DNA of 64,000 nucleotides. Source: Gammaproteobacteria bacterium (GTDB lineage Bacteria; Pseudomonadota; Gammaproteobacteria; Burkholderiales; Rhodocyclaceae). Location of the stretch: contig JARFTZ010000045.1 in the NCBI GenBank assembly GCA_029289235.1, positions 28,702-92,701 on the forward strand, in the 5' to 3' direction. Made by a program: the position numbers and the translations under genes. The notes under the pieces were generated by a model. It did no database searches and was not told the DNA's origin. It saw only the letters and a list, made by a program, of their open reading frames with translations. Below are positions 10,062-19,665 of the stretch, piece after piece; position 1 is the first letter of the stretch, and each line of letters starts with the position of its first letter.

Positions 10062-11356
10062 ACTCGATCCGCCGCCATCTGTTGCTGGCGCTGCTGGGAA
10101 CGCTGGGCGCGGCCATGTTGCTGGCCGGCTGGGCCACCTACCGCACGGCGCTTGATGAGGCCGGGGAACTGTTCGACTACCACCTGGAGCAGATTGCCTT
10201 GTCGCTGCGCGATCAGCGCTTCGAGGGCGGCGCCCAGGCGCTGGCCAGTGACGAGCGGCTCGACTACGTGATCCGGGTGTGGGACCAGAACGGCCTCACC
10301 GTGTTTTACTCGCGGCCGCATTACACGCTGCCGGAACTGACTCGTCTTGGCTACTCGACGACAGAAACCGACGAGGAAGCCTGGCGCCTCTACGCCATCC
10401 AGTATCGCGGCCTGACGATCGCCGTGGCGCAGCCGATTCGTGTGCGCAACCAGCTCGCTGCGGCGGCGGCGTGGAGGACGCTGCAGCCGTTCCTCATTCT
10501 GCTGCCGATGCTCGGATTCCTGACCTGGTGGCTGGTCGGGCGCGGCCTGCGGCCTCTCGGCAGGCTGGCGCAGTCGGTGCAGGCGCGGACGCCGGATTCG
10601 CTCGATGTCCTGCCGGCGGGCGACGTGCCGGAAGAGGTGCGGCCGCTGGTCGATTCGCTGAACGATCTGCTGACCCGCCTCAAGGCGGCGCTCGATGCGC
10701 AACGGGCCTTCGTCGGCGATGCCGCGCACGAGTTGCGGACGCCGCTGACCGCGTTGCAGTTACAGACGCAGCTGGTCGAACGGGCGCGTACGGAGGATGA
10801 TCGGGCGGCGGCTTTGGGCGACCTGAAGCAGGGGTTGCAGCGCGCGAGCCACACCGTCCAGCAGATGCTGACGCTGGCGCGGCAGGAGCCGGAAGCCTCA
10901 CAGGCGACGATGAGCGATGTCCGACTGGCTGATGTCGTGCGCGAATCGGTGACCGAGCATCTGCGTCTGGCCGAAACCCGGCATATCGACCTCGGCGTCG
11001 CGCAGGCGGATGAAGCGGCGATGGTTCGCGGCGACGCGGGCGCCCTGAAGATACTTCTCGCCAATCTGATCGGCAACGCCCTGCGCTACGCGCCCGACGG
11101 CGGACGGGTCGATGTGTCGTGCGTGCTGGCGGACGGAGTTGCCAGACTGGAAGTTGCCGACAACGGCCCGGGCATTCCGCCGGATGAGCGCGGCCGCGTC
11201 TTCGACCGCTTTTACCGGCGTGGCAGCGGTTCAGGAGCCGGTCTGGGGCTAGCCATCGTGCAGACGATCGCCCGGCGGCACCGGGCATCGGTGGAACTCG
11301 GCGACGCCGATGGCGGCGGCTTGAAAGCACGAGTGACGTTCCCTCCCTTTTCTTAA
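10058..11356 (+). CDS. Sensor histidine kinase (QseC/TctE-like)
   Basis: 432 residues: N-terminal membrane helix (about 8-28), periplasmic sensor region of about 115 residues (30-145), second helix (146-165), HAMP-like linker, HisKA with phosphoacceptor H224 in DAAHELRTPL, then HATPase_c with N box NLIGNALRYAPDGG, G1 DNGPGIP and G2 GSGAGLGLAIV. Complete and apparently functional. Pairs with the upstream response regulator. Signal unknown. Confidence 0.9.
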   Translation: MNSIRRHLLLALLGTLGAAMLLAGWATYRTALDEAGELFDYHLEQIALSLRDQRFEGGAQALASDERLDYVIRVWDQNGLTVFYSRPHYTLPELTRLGYSTTETDEEAWRLYAIQYRGLTIAVAQPIRVRNQLAAAAAWRTLQPFLILLPMLGFLTWWLVGRGLRPLGRLAQSVQARTPDSLDVLPAGDVPEEVRPLVDSLNDLLTRLKAALDAQRAFVGDAAHELRTPLTALQLQTQLVERARTEDDRAAALGDLKQGLQRASHTVQQMLTLARQEPEASQATMSDVRLADVVRESVTEHLRLAETRHIDLGVAQADEAAMVRGDAGALKILLANLIGNALRYAPDGGRVDVSCVLADGVARLEVADNGPGIPPDERGRVFDRFYRRGSGSGAGLGLAIVQTIARRHRASVELGDADGGGLKARVTFPPFS

Positions 11357-11385
11357 GCAAAGTTTAAGTATCGGTTCGTTAGGAT
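11352..11385 (+). promoter_or_regulatory. QseB/PmrA-type direct-repeat box and promoter before the DegQ gene
   Basis: Two half-sites, CTTAAG (11352-11357) and TTTAAG (11363-11368), lie in direct repeat with an 11-bp period, the layout of PmrA/QseB-type boxes (YTTAA-N5-repeat). A plausible -10 (TAGGAT, 11380-11385) follows, so a bound regulator would sit at the -35 region. The first half-site overlaps the kinase stop codon. Binding by the adjacent response regulator is inferred. Confidence 0.5.
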
Positions 11386-11447
11386 GCCTCCATCGCAAAG
11401 CCTCGGCTTTGTCTGAACGACCCATGATTCTCAAGGAGGAACCGATC

Positions 11448-12881
11448 ATGACGACCGCTATGCTCAAGAAAACACTGATTGTCGCTGTCGTGACCGCCGC
11501 GCTGAGCGGGGCCTATTCGATTGCCGTCAAGGGCGGCGTCTGGAACGTCTACGCGGCGCCGGGCTCCGTCGCGGCAGCGGTGGCGTTGCCTGACATGAGC
11601 GAGATCGTTGCGCGCAACAGTCCGGCGGTGGTCAATATCAGCATGTCCGGCAAGGTGAAGAACCCGAACGTGCCGGACTTCCCCGGGCTCGATCCGAACG
11701 ATCCGTTCTACGAGTTTTTCCGCCATTTCGGCATTCCGCAGCAGCGCGGCGAGCAGCGCGTGCGCGGCCAGGGGTCTGGCTTCATCGTCCGCGAGGACGG
11801 CGTCATCCTGACCAATGCGCATGTGATCGACGGTGCCGACGAAGTGATCGTCCGCCTTAACGACAAGCGCGAGTTCAAGGCCAAGGTGCTTGGGGCCGAC
11901 AAGGCGACCGACGTGGCGGTGCTCAAGATCGAGGCGCGCAGTCTGCCGACGGTGAAGCTCGGCAGCACGGCGAACACGCGTGTCGGCGAATGGGTGCTGG
12001 CGATCGGCTCGCCGTTCGGTTTCGAAAGCAGCGCCAGCGCTGGTATCGTGTCCGCCAAGTCGCGCTCGCTGCCGGACGACAACTATGTGCCGTTCATCCA
12101 GACCGACGTGGCGGTCAATCCCGGCAACTCGGGCGGGCCGCTGTTCAACATGGCCGGCGAGGTGATCGGGATCAACTCGCAGATATACAGCCGCACTGGC
12201 GGCTACCAGGGCCTCTCGTTCGCCATCCCGATCGACGTCGCGATGTCGATCCAGGACCAGATCATGAAGCACGGCAAGGTGCAGCGCGGCCGGTTGGGGG
12301 TTTCGATCCAGGAGGTCAACCAGTCGCTGGCCGAGTCGTTCGGCCTCTCCAAGCCGGCTGGCGCGCTGATCAGCTCTGTCGAGTCCGGCAGCCCCGCGGC
12401 CAAGGCCGGGCTGGAATCGGGCGACGTGATCCTGGCGGTCAACGGCAAGGAGATCCAGTCGTCGAACGAACTGCCGCCGATCATTGCCAATATCCGCCCC
12501 GGCGAGACGGCGAAGCTGCAGATCTGGCGCAAGGGCAGCACACGTGACATCGAGGTCAAGGTCGGCGGCGCGAAAGACGAGAAGACGGCCAGCGCTGATG
12601 GCAAGGAAACGACGCAAAGCAAACTGGGCCTGGCCCTGCGCACGCTGACCCCGGAAGAGACTCGCCAGATCGGCGGCAAGGGCGGCCTCGTCGTGGAGAA
12701 CGTCTCCGGTGCTGCGGCCAAGGCAGGTATCCGGCGTGGCGATGTCGTGCTGTCGGTCAATGGCGAGCCGGTGGCGAACGTCGAGCAATTGCGCGCGCTG
12801 GTGGCGAAGGCCTCGAAGCGGGTCGCGCTGCTGATTCAGCGTGGTGACGCGAAGTTGTTCGTGCCGGTCGATCTCGGTTGA
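11448..12881 (+). CDS. degQ: DegQ/MucD-type periplasmic serine protease (Do family)
   Basis: 477 residues. Signal-anchor/signal peptide in the first 30-36 residues, trypsin-like domain with triad H125 (TNAHVI), D155 (TDVAVL) and S228 (GNSGGPL), then two PDZ domains (about 275-360 and 385-475). Degrades or chaperones misfolded envelope proteins. AAGGAGGA at 11433-11440 fixes the start at 11448; in-frame codons further upstream have no such site. It follows the two-component operon, whose likely binding box precedes it, so the protease is probably an output of that system. Confidence 0.92.
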   Translation: MTTAMLKKTLIVAVVTAALSGAYSIAVKGGVWNVYAAPGSVAAAVALPDMSEIVARNSPAVVNISMSGKVKNPNVPDFPGLDPNDPFYEFFRHFGIPQQRGEQRVRGQGSGFIVREDGVILTNAHVIDGADEVIVRLNDKREFKAKVLGADKATDVAVLKIEARSLPTVKLGSTANTRVGEWVLAIGSPFGFESSASAGIVSAKSRSLPDDNYVPFIQTDVAVNPGNSGGPLFNMAGEVIGINSQIYSRTGGYQGLSFAIPIDVAMSIQDQIMKHGKVQRGRLGVSIQEVNQSLAESFGLSKPAGALISSVESGSPAAKAGLESGDVILAVNGKEIQSSNELPPIIANIRPGETAKLQIWRKGSTRDIEVKVGGAKDEKTASADGKETTQSKLGLALRTLTPEETRQIGGKGGLVVENVSGAAAKAGIRRGDVVLSVNGEPVANVEQLRALVAKASKRVALLIQRGDAKLFVPVDLG

Positions 12882-12892
12882 CAGCGTCGCTA

Positions 12893-14023
12893 TCAGTTCA
12901 TCCGGTGGCGGAATAGCCAGCCGGCGAGTGCCAGCGTCGCCGCGCCGATAGCCGCCATCGGCCACAACTGGCTGGCCAGTACGTCGAATCCTGCGCCTTC
13001 CAGGAACACCTTGCGCAGGATGGTCATGAAGTAGCGCAGCGGATCGAGGTAGGTGACGGCCTGCACGAAGGGCGGCATGTTGGCGATCGGCGTGGCGAAA
13101 CCGGAGAGGATGATCGCCGGCACCATGAACAGGAAGGCGCCGAGCAGCGCCTGTTGCTGGGTGACGGCCAGCGAGGAGATGAGCAGGCCGGCACCGACGC
13201 CGGAGAGCAGGAACAGCGCAAGGCCGCAGTACAGCGCCGGAACGCTGCCGCGCAGCGGCACACCGAACCACAGCACGGTGATCAGCAGGATGACCGTGCC
13301 CTGTGCGAGGCCGATCAGAAAACCCGGCAAGGCCTTGCCGAGAAGGATTTCGCCGGGGCGCAGCGGGGTGACCAGCAACTGGTCGAAGGTGCCTTCCTCA
13401 CGTTCGCGCGCGACCGTCATCGCGGTGACGAGGATCGTCGCGATCAGGGCCAGCATGCCGATGATGCCCGGCACGAAGAACCAGCGGCTTTCCAGGTTCG
13501 GGTTGAACCAGGCGCGCGACTCAAGGCGGGCGGGCAGCGAGGGTAATCCGCGTTCCGTCATCCATTCCCGGTTGAAGTCGTCGACGATGCTGCGCACGTA
13601 GTTCATCGCCAGCATCGCGGTGTTCGAGTTGCGCCCGTCGATGAGCACCTGCAGCGGTGATTGGACCGCCGCATAGTCGCTCGACAGCAGGCGGTCGCTG
13701 AATCGCTGCCCGATATGGATGACCAGCAGCGCCTCGCGGCTGTCGATCAGCGGCGTTATCTCGCCGGCGGCGCTGATCGTGGCGACGCGATGGAACGAAG
13801 GCGCGCCGGCGAACGCTGCTTCCAGCCGGCGCGAGATTGCGCCGCGATCCTCGTTGTAGATGGCGTAGGGGATGTTCTTCAACTCGAACGTCGCCGCGTA
13901 GCCGAAGACGATCAGCTGGATCAGCGGCGGGCCGATCAGCACCGAGCGGCTCTTCGGGTCCTTGAACAGCGCCAGGAACTCCTTGAGCAACAGGGCCAGC
14001 ACGCGGGTCAGCATCGAGCGCAT
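12893..14023 (-). CDS. ybhR: ABC-2 type permease, YbhR-like
   Basis: 376 residues: N-terminal membrane helix, a large periplasmic region (about 45-170), then five helices in the C-terminal half, the layout of ABC2_membrane_3 proteins. Seen: EREEGTFDQLLVTPLRP, the signature cytoplasmic loop of the family, near residue 210. Last gene of a four-gene operon (fusion protein, double ATPase, two permeases) matching E. coli ybhGFSR. It should form a heterodimer with the adjacent paralogue. YbhFSR exports cationic drugs and Na+/Li+ in E. coli; substrate here unknown. Confidence 0.87.
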   Translation of the reverse strand: MRSMLTRVLALLLKEFLALFKDPKSRSVLIGPPLIQLIVFGYAATFELKNIPYAIYNEDRGAISRRLEAAFAGAPSFHRVATISAAGEITPLIDSREALLVIHIGQRFSDRLLSSDYAAVQSPLQVLIDGRNSNTAMLAMNYVRSIVDDFNREWMTERGLPSLPARLESRAWFNPNLESRWFFVPGIIGMLALIATILVTAMTVAREREEGTFDQLLVTPLRPGEILLGKALPGFLIGLAQGTVILLITVLWFGVPLRGSVPALYCGLALFLLSGVGAGLLISSLAVTQQQALLGAFLFMVPAIILSGFATPIANMPPFVQAVTYLDPLRYFMTILRKVFLEGAGFDVLASQLWPMAAIGAATLALAGWLFRHRMN

Positions 14024-14026
14024 GGC

Positions 14027-15157
14027 TTATTCCAGACGCTTGCGCGATTTGCGCCAGGTGACGCCGAGGAAGAACAGCGCCATCAGCAGCAACGCCAGCG
14101 CGTTGGGCAGGACGATGGCCCAGACGTCGCCGGCGAGGAACAGGGTCTGCACGATCGAGACGAAATAGCGGGCGACGACGACGTGGGTGAACGCCTGGAT
14201 CGCCAGCGGCATGCTGTCGATGTCGAAGATGAAGCCGGAGAGGAGGAAGGCCGGGAGGAAGGTGCCGACGATGGCGATCTGCCCGGCGACGAACTGGTTG
14301 CGCGCCAGCGTCGAGATCGTCAGCCCCATGCCCAGCGCGGCGAGAAGGAACAGGGAGGCGCAGACCCACAGCAGCCAGAACGACCCGCGCAGCGGCACGC
14401 CGAACTGCCAGACGGCGAGCGCGACGGTGAGCAGCATGCCGCCGGTGCCGAGGACGAAATAGGCGACGATCTTGCCGAGGAGGATTTCGCTCATGCTCGC
14501 CGGGGTGACCAGCAACGCTTCGAGCGTGCCGCGCTCCCATTCGCGGGCCATGACCAGTGCGGTGAGCAGCGCGCCGATCAGCGTCATGATGATCGCCACC
14601 AGTCCGGGTACGAGGAAGTCGCGGCTCTTCATCTCGCTGTTGAACCAGATGCGCTGTTCCATCTGCACCGGCACATTCAGCGCCCGTCCGCTGGCTTCTG
14701 CGCGCCGGGCCAGCCAGTTGCCCCACGCGCCTTCGAGGTAGCCTAGCGTCAGGCGCGCCGTGTTGGCATCGACGCCGTTGACGATCACCTGGATCGGCGC
14801 GCCGTCAGCGCGGCGGAGCTGTTCGGTGAAGTTGGCGCGCAGGCGGACGATGGCGTTGACCGTTCCCTCGCGCAACGCCTGTTCCGCCTCGGGCATCGTG
14901 CGCAGCGGCGACACGGCGAAGTAGTGGCTGCCGCGCAGGCTCGATTCGAAGTCGCGGCTATCCGCGGAGGGCTGCTCGGCGACGAAGGCCACCGGCACGT
15001 GGTCGGCGTCGAGCGAGACGCCGTAACCGAAGAGCAGCAGCAGGAACAGCGGCATCAGGAAGGCGATGGCGATGCTGCTCGGGTCGCGCACGATCTGCAG
15101 GAACTCCTTGCGTACCAGCGCTTTCAGGCGCATTGCGCTGCCGTGCCGAGAACTCAT
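14027..15157 (-). CDS. ybhS: ABC-2 type permease, YbhS-like
   Basis: 376 residues, same length and topology as its downstream neighbour (N-terminal helix, long periplasmic loop, five C-terminal helices) with the loop signature EWERGTLEALLVTPAS. The start overlaps the stop of the ATPase gene by four bases and the next permease begins 3 bases after its stop, so the cluster is tightly co-translated. Together with the YbhR-like subunit it forms the transmembrane channel. Confidence 0.87.
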   Translation of the reverse strand: MSSRHGSAMRLKALVRKEFLQIVRDPSSIAIAFLMPLFLLLLFGYGVSLDADHVPVAFVAEQPSADSRDFESSLRGSHYFAVSPLRTMPEAEQALREGTVNAIVRLRANFTEQLRRADGAPIQVIVNGVDANTARLTLGYLEGAWGNWLARRAEASGRALNVPVQMEQRIWFNSEMKSRDFLVPGLVAIIMTLIGALLTALVMAREWERGTLEALLVTPASMSEILLGKIVAYFVLGTGGMLLTVALAVWQFGVPLRGSFWLLWVCASLFLLAALGMGLTISTLARNQFVAGQIAIVGTFLPAFLLSGFIFDIDSMPLAIQAFTHVVVARYFVSIVQTLFLAGDVWAIVLPNALALLLMALFFLGVTWRKSRKRLE

Positions 15158-16887
15158 GCAGCGTCCTCCACCAGCTTGATGAACGCGTCTTCCATGCTCG
15201 GATGCGGCTGTTCCGGCGAGCGCGCGGCGGCCTTGATCGTCGCCGGTTCGCCGAGGCTGAGGATGCGTCCGGAGGCCATGATCACCAGCCGGTCGCAGTA
15301 CTCCGCTTCCTCCATGAAGTGCGTGGTGACCAGCACCGTGACGCCGGACAGGGCAAGAGTGTTGATGCGTTGCCAGAATTCGCGCCGCGCCAGCGGGTCG
15401 ACGCCGGAGGTCGGCTCATCGAGGAAGAGGATGTCGGGGCCGTGCATCAGCGCGCAGGCCATCGCCAGCCGCTGCTTGTAGCCGAGCGGCAGGTCGCCGG
15501 CCAGGTGGTCGTGGTAGCGTCCGAGGTCGAATTCTTCCTCAGCCCAAGCGATTCGCTGCGTGCGCTCCGCCCCGGCGAGACCGTAGGCGCTGGCGAAGAA
15601 GTCGAGATTCTGTCTCACGCTCAGGTTGGCGTATTGCGAGAATTTCTGGGACATGTAGCCGATGCGCTCGCGGGCGGTGGCGGCCGAGTGGCGCAGGTCG
15701 TGGCCGGCGACTTCGAGATGGCCGCTGCTCGCCGGCAGCAGGCCGCAAAGCATTCGGAAAGTCGTCGACTTGCCGGCGCCGTTGGCCCCCAGCAGGCCGA
15801 AGATTTCGCCGCGGCGGACGTCGAAACTGATGCCGTCGACGGCGCGGAAGTCACCGAACTTCCGCACAAGGTCGGCGACGCGGATCACCGGCGCGCCATC
15901 ATGTGCCGGCGTGTCGTGCGGGATGGCCGGCACGTGAGCTGCGGTGGCGTGGCGGCTGAGCATGTCGACAAAAATATCCTCGAAGCGCGGCGGGACTGGG
16001 GTCGCCTCGCTGTCGGCCATTTCCGGCAGCGTGGCGAGTGCGGGCGGGAATCCCTCCATTGCCGTGACGACGCGCACGGCGTCGCCATGCACGATGGCGT
16101 CGATGACACCCGGAATGCGCGCCAGCGTCATCTGCAGGCGCCGGCGGCAACGCTCCGGTGCGGCGACGGCCCAGGTGCGTCCCGTCAGGCGGGCGCTCAT
16201 TTCGCCGGGGTCGCCCCGGTCGAGCAGCCGGCCCTCGTGGAGCAGAACGACGTCCTGGCAGCGTTCCGCTTCGTCGAGATAGGCGGTGGAGAGCAGGACG
16301 CTCATCCCCGCGCCGGTGACGAGATGGTCGAGGATTTCCCACAACTCGCGGCGCGAAACCGGGTCGACGCCGACCGTCGGTTCGTCGAGCAGCAGCAGGC
16401 GCGGCGGGCGAACCAGCGTACACGCCAGTCCCAGCTTCTGCTTCATCCCGCCGGACATGCGCCCGGCCAACCGGTTGACGAATGGTTGCAGGCCGGTCAT
16501 GTGCATCAGTTCGGCGTAGCGATTTGCCCGTTCGCCTTTCGGAACACCTTGCAAGTCGGCGTACAGGTCGAGGTTTTCCTGCGCCGTCAGGTCTTCATAA
16601 AGGCCGAAACGCTGGGGCATGTAGCCGAGCGAGGCCTGTACGGTCAGCGCGTCACGCGTGGCGTCGAGGCCGAAGACGTGGATCGTTCCGGCGTCCGGGA
16701 CGAGCAGGCCGGCGGTGAGGCGCATCAGCGTCGTCTTTCCGGCTCCGTCCGGGCCGATGAGGCCGGTGATGCTGCCCGGCGCGACCGCGAAGCTCACCGC
16801 GTCGAGTGCACGGATGCGCTGCTGGCCGGCGACGAAGGCCTTGGCCAGACGATCGGCAACGAGGATGGGCGCGAGGTCGCTCGGCAT
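15154..16887 (-). CDS. ybhF: Double-domain ABC transporter ATPase, YbhF-like
   Basis: 577 residues with two complete nucleotide-binding domains. NBD1: Walker A GPDGAGKTT (45-53), signature MSGGMKQ, Walker B LLLLDEPT (165-171). NBD2: Walker A GANGAGKST (367-375) and LFLDEPTSGVDP. E. coli YbhF has nearly the same length and architecture. NBD2's signature reads LPLGYKQRL instead of LSGGxxQ, a common deviation in YbhF. Energises the YbhS/YbhR permease pair; second gene of the operon, 3 bases after the membrane fusion protein gene. Confidence 0.92.
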   Translation of the reverse strand: MPSDLAPILVADRLAKAFVAGQQRIRALDAVSFAVAPGSITGLIGPDGAGKTTLMRLTAGLLVPDAGTIHVFGLDATRDALTVQASLGYMPQRFGLYEDLTAQENLDLYADLQGVPKGERANRYAELMHMTGLQPFVNRLAGRMSGGMKQKLGLACTLVRPPRLLLLDEPTVGVDPVSRRELWEILDHLVTGAGMSVLLSTAYLDEAERCQDVVLLHEGRLLDRGDPGEMSARLTGRTWAVAAPERCRRRLQMTLARIPGVIDAIVHGDAVRVVTAMEGFPPALATLPEMADSEATPVPPRFEDIFVDMLSRHATAAHVPAIPHDTPAHDGAPVIRVADLVRKFGDFRAVDGISFDVRRGEIFGLLGANGAGKSTTFRMLCGLLPASSGHLEVAGHDLRHSAATARERIGYMSQKFSQYANLSVRQNLDFFASAYGLAGAERTQRIAWAEEEFDLGRYHDHLAGDLPLGYKQRLAMACALMHGPDILFLDEPTSGVDPLARREFWQRINTLALSGVTVLVTTHFMEEAEYCDRLVIMASGRILSLGEPATIKAAARSPEQPHPSMEDAFIKLVEDAA

Positions 16888-16890
16888 GGC

Positions 16891-17919
16891 CTAGTGAGCG
16901 GAGCAGGGCGGCGTGTCTTGTGGCGGCGCGTCGAGCGGGATCGTCACCGTCGCCGGCATGCCCTGGCGCAGTTCGCCCTGACCGGCACAGACGTAGACGC
17001 GGGTCTGGTAAACGAGGCTTGACCGCACGTCGGCCGTTTCCACCGATTTCGGGGTGAATTCGGCGCTGGGTGCGACATGGCCGATCCAGGCCTCGTAGGT
17101 CTTGTCGGGATGGCTGTCGGTACGCACGATGGCGCGCGCCCCGACCGGAACCTTCCCGAGGAGCGTTTCCGGCAGCCAGACGCGCACCCAGAGCGGGTCG
17201 GTCAGGGCGAGGGTGAACACCGTTTTCTGCGGCGAAGCCATGTCGCCGACTTCCAGCACGCGCTTGTCGATGATCCCGTCGGAGGGGGCATGCAGTTCGC
17301 CTTCCGCAATGTCGCGGCGGAGTTGCGCTGCCGCCGCTTCGTAGGCAAGGAGCGTGGCGCGGGCGGCGGCGATGTCCTCGCGACGGGGGCCGAGTTCGGC
17401 CAAGCGTGCCGTTTCATTCGCCGCCCGCCATTGCGCGCGTGCCTTGTCGAGGGTAAAGCGCGCAGTGTCTGCCTGCTGCTGCGAGATGAAGTTGCGGGCG
17501 ACGAGGCTTTGCTGGCGGCGGTAATGATTGTCTGCATCGTCCATCGCCACGCGCGCCGCATCGCGTTGCGCGCGGGCCTGGCGGATTTCCTCGGGGCGCG
17601 ATCCGGCTTCGAGCCGGAGTACGGCCTGTTGCTGCGCCGCAACCTGGGCGTCGGCCTGTTGCAGCGCAAGGCGCAGGCGTTCGGTGTCGAGCCGGGCCAG
17701 CAATTGCCCGGCACGAACCGTGTCGCCCTCACGGACCTCGATGGCCAGAATCCGCCCGCTGGCATTGAAGGCGAGTTCGACCTGGCGGATGTCCACGTTG
17801 CCGTGCAGGGCAAATTCGTGGGTTGCTTCCTTCCCGTTGCGCAACCAGGCAAATCCAGCGACTGCCGTGGCGGTGATGGAAAGGATGACCACGAGCGGCA
17901 GAATGATCTTGGTCTTCAT
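16891..17919 (-). CDS. ybhG: HlyD-family membrane fusion protein, YbhG-like
   Basis: 342 residues: N-terminal membrane anchor (5-25), lipoyl/biotinyl-like half (50-80), long alpha-helical coiled-coil hairpin (about 85-205, rich in Ala/Gln/Arg), second lipoyl half (HAPSDGIIDKRVLEVGDMA) and beta-barrel. It bridges the inner-membrane ABC complex to an outer-membrane channel, which is not encoded here (a shared TolC is usual). First gene of the ybhGFSR-type operon. Unlike E. coli, no TetR regulator gene (cecR) precedes it. Confidence 0.9.
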   Translation of the reverse strand: MKTKIILPLVVILSITATAVAGFAWLRNGKEATHEFALHGNVDIRQVELAFNASGRILAIEVREGDTVRAGQLLARLDTERLRLALQQADAQVAAQQQAVLRLEAGSRPEEIRQARAQRDAARVAMDDADNHYRRQQSLVARNFISQQQADTARFTLDKARAQWRAANETARLAELGPRREDIAAARATLLAYEAAAAQLRRDIAEGELHAPSDGIIDKRVLEVGDMASPQKTVFTLALTDPLWVRVWLPETLLGKVPVGARAIVRTDSHPDKTYEAWIGHVAPSAEFTPKSVETADVRSSLVYQTRVYVCAGQGELRQGMPATVTIPLDAPPQDTPPCSAH

Positions 17920-17975
17920 GACTGCTTTCTTTCTTGGATGGGCTTTGGCTTGGGCGGCCAGACCCGGTCAGGTGT

Positions 17976-18128
17976 TTACTTGCGGCCGCCGCGTGAGCCG
18001 CCCTTGTCCCAACCATAGCGGACCGTGCGCTGCCAGCGCGCGTCGCGCTGGTTCGCGGGATTTTGCGCGGAGGGTGGCGCAGGTGGGGCGGGGCGGTGTT
18101 TTGCCGGGGGCTTGGGCTTGTTGTGCAT
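17976..18128 (-). CDS. Small basic Pro-rich hypothetical protein
   Basis: A 50-residue reading frame in the gap between ybhG and the divergent aroC. Its first half is Pro/Lys-rich (KPKPPAKHRPAPPAPP) and it ends DARWQRTVRYGWDKGGSRGGRK; the C-terminal part looks like genuine conserved protein rather than random translation. I do not recognise a function. Evidence is its composition and intergenic placement only. Confidence 0.4.
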   Translation of the reverse strand: MHNKPKPPAKHRPAPPAPPSAQNPANQRDARWQRTVRYGWDKGGSRGGRK

Positions 18129-18195
18129 AGCTGGAGCCGTCGAAATGAGCTGGCGTGCTAGACTTCAGTGAAATTCTAACGCTCCCGGAAACATC

Positions 18196-19296
18196 ATGTC
18201 TGGCAATACTTTCGGCATTCTTTTCTCCGTAACTTCCTTTGGTGAATCGCACGGCCCGGCCATCGGTTGCGTCGTCGATGGCTGCCCGCCGGGGCTCGCG
18301 TTGTGCGAAGCCGACATCCAGGCCGAACTCGACCGGCGCAAGCCCGGCACCTCCCGGCACGTGACGCAGCGCCGCGAGCCGGATACGGTGGAAATCCTCT
18401 CTGGCGTGTTTGAGGGCAAGACGACGGGTACCCCGATCGGCCTGTTGATCCGCAATCAGGACCAGCGCAGCAAGGATTACGGAAACATCGCCGAGACCTT
18501 CCGGCCAGGGCATGCCGACTACGCCTATACACAGAAATACGGTTTCCGCGATTACCGCGGCGGCGGTCGTTCTTCGGCGCGGGAGACCGCGGTGCGCGTG
18601 GCGGCCGGGGCGATTGCGCGGAAGTGGTTGCGGGAGCGTTTCGGCGTGACGATCCAGGGCTGGATGAGCCAGCTCGGGCCGATCGCGATTCCTTTCGTCG
18701 ACGCGGACGAAATTGACAGGAACGCGTTCTTCGCGCCGAATGCAACGATCGTTCCGCAACTCGAAGAGTTCATGGACGCCTTGCGCAAGTCCGGCGATTC
18801 CGTCGGCGCGCGGATCAGCGTCGTGGCGCGCGGCGTGCCGCCCGGCTGGGGCGAGCCGGTATATGACCGTCTGGACGCGGAGATCGCTCACGCCATGATG
18901 GGGATCAACGCGGTCAAGGGCGTCGAGATCGGTGCCGGGTTTGCCTGCGTGACGCAGAAGGGCAGCGAGCACGGCGACGAGATGACGCCGGAGGGCTTCC
19001 TTTCGAACAATGCCGGCGGCGTGCTCGGCGGGATTTCGACAGGGCAGGAGATCGTCGTGAGCATGGCGATCAAGCCAACGTCGAGCATCCGTCTGTCGCG
19101 CAACTCTGTAAACGTCTCTGGCGAGCCGATCAGCGTCGAGACGCACGGCCGTCACGATCCGTGCGTCGGCATTCGCGCCACGCCGATCGCCGAGGCCATG
19201 CTGGCGCTTGTACTGATGGATCATGCGCTGCGGCACCGCGCGCAGTGCGGCGACGTGCATTGCCAAACGCCGAAAATTGGGAGCAGAATTCCATAG
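18196..19296 (+). CDS. aroC: Chorismate synthase
   Basis: 366 residues, usual family length. Converts EPSP to chorismate, the last shared step to Trp, Phe, Tyr, folate and ubiquinone, using reduced FMN. Seen: N-terminus [22 protein letters not shown] (signature 1, split here by residues 3-24), RxGHADYAY-like [29 protein letters not shown], and the C-terminal [17 protein letters not shown]. It feeds the trp genes at 29-32 kb, though not cotranscribed with them. Confidence 0.95.
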   Translation: MSGNTFGILFSVTSFGESHGPAIGCVVDGCPPGLALCEADIQAELDRRKPGTSRHVTQRREPDTVEILSGVFEGKTTGTPIGLLIRNQDQRSKDYGNIAETFRPGHADYAYTQKYGFRDYRGGGRSSARETAVRVAAGAIARKWLRERFGVTIQGWMSQLGPIAIPFVDADEIDRNAFFAPNATIVPQLEEFMDALRKSGDSVGARISVVARGVPPGWGEPVYDRLDAEIAHAMMGINAVKGVEIGAGFACVTQKGSEHGDEMTPEGFLSNNAGGVLGGISTGQEIVVSMAIKPTSSIRLSRNSVNVSGEPISVETHGRHDPCVGIRATPIAEAMLALVLMDHALRHRAQCGDVHCQTPKIGSRIP

Positions 19297-19360
19297 CGCG
19301 GACGGTTGTTCGCACGATACAAAAAGGTGCAGGGATCACTACGTACGAAGGAGAGTCGAA

Positions 19361-19624
19361 ATGCACGTCGAACACCATGATCTTCACCATGAGTTTCCTG
19401 AAATGCAGGATGCCATCAGCGCCCTGCGAAACAACAACCCGATGTTTTCCCGACTATTTGCGTCGTACAACCGGTTGACGGGAAAGGTTGAAGATCTGGA
19501 AGAGCACGACATGCCAGTTGCCGACTTCACGATCGAGGACATGAAGAAGCAGCGGGTCAAATTGAAGGACGACCTGTATCACCTGATGCTCGCCTATCGC
19601 GCCGGGCAGCAATCCAGCAAATAA
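19361..19624 (+). CDS. YdcH/DUF465-family small protein
   Basis: 87 residues, with the DUF465 pattern FxRLFxxYNRLxxxVxxxE in the middle (MFSRLFASYNRLTGKVEDLE) and LKKxRxxLKDDLYxxL at the end; mostly alpha-helical. The N-terminus is His/Glu-rich (MHVEHHDLHHEFPE), also usual. AAGGAGA lies 6-7 bases before the ATG, which decides this start. Role of the family is unknown. Confidence 0.8.
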   Translation: MHVEHHDLHHEFPEMQDAISALRNNNPMFSRLFASYNRLTGKVEDLEEHDMPVADFTIEDMKKQRVKLKDDLYHLMLAYRAGQQSSK

Positions 19625-19665
19625 GCATTGCCGGTTTGTTCCGGAGCGTCCGGTAGAATGACCGG

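Noticed and set aside
17968..19266. 432-codon frame on the minus strand opposite aroC
   Set aside because: It is the antisense of chorismate synthase, an effect of high GC third positions; only a separate 50-codon frame at 17976-18128 looks plausible.
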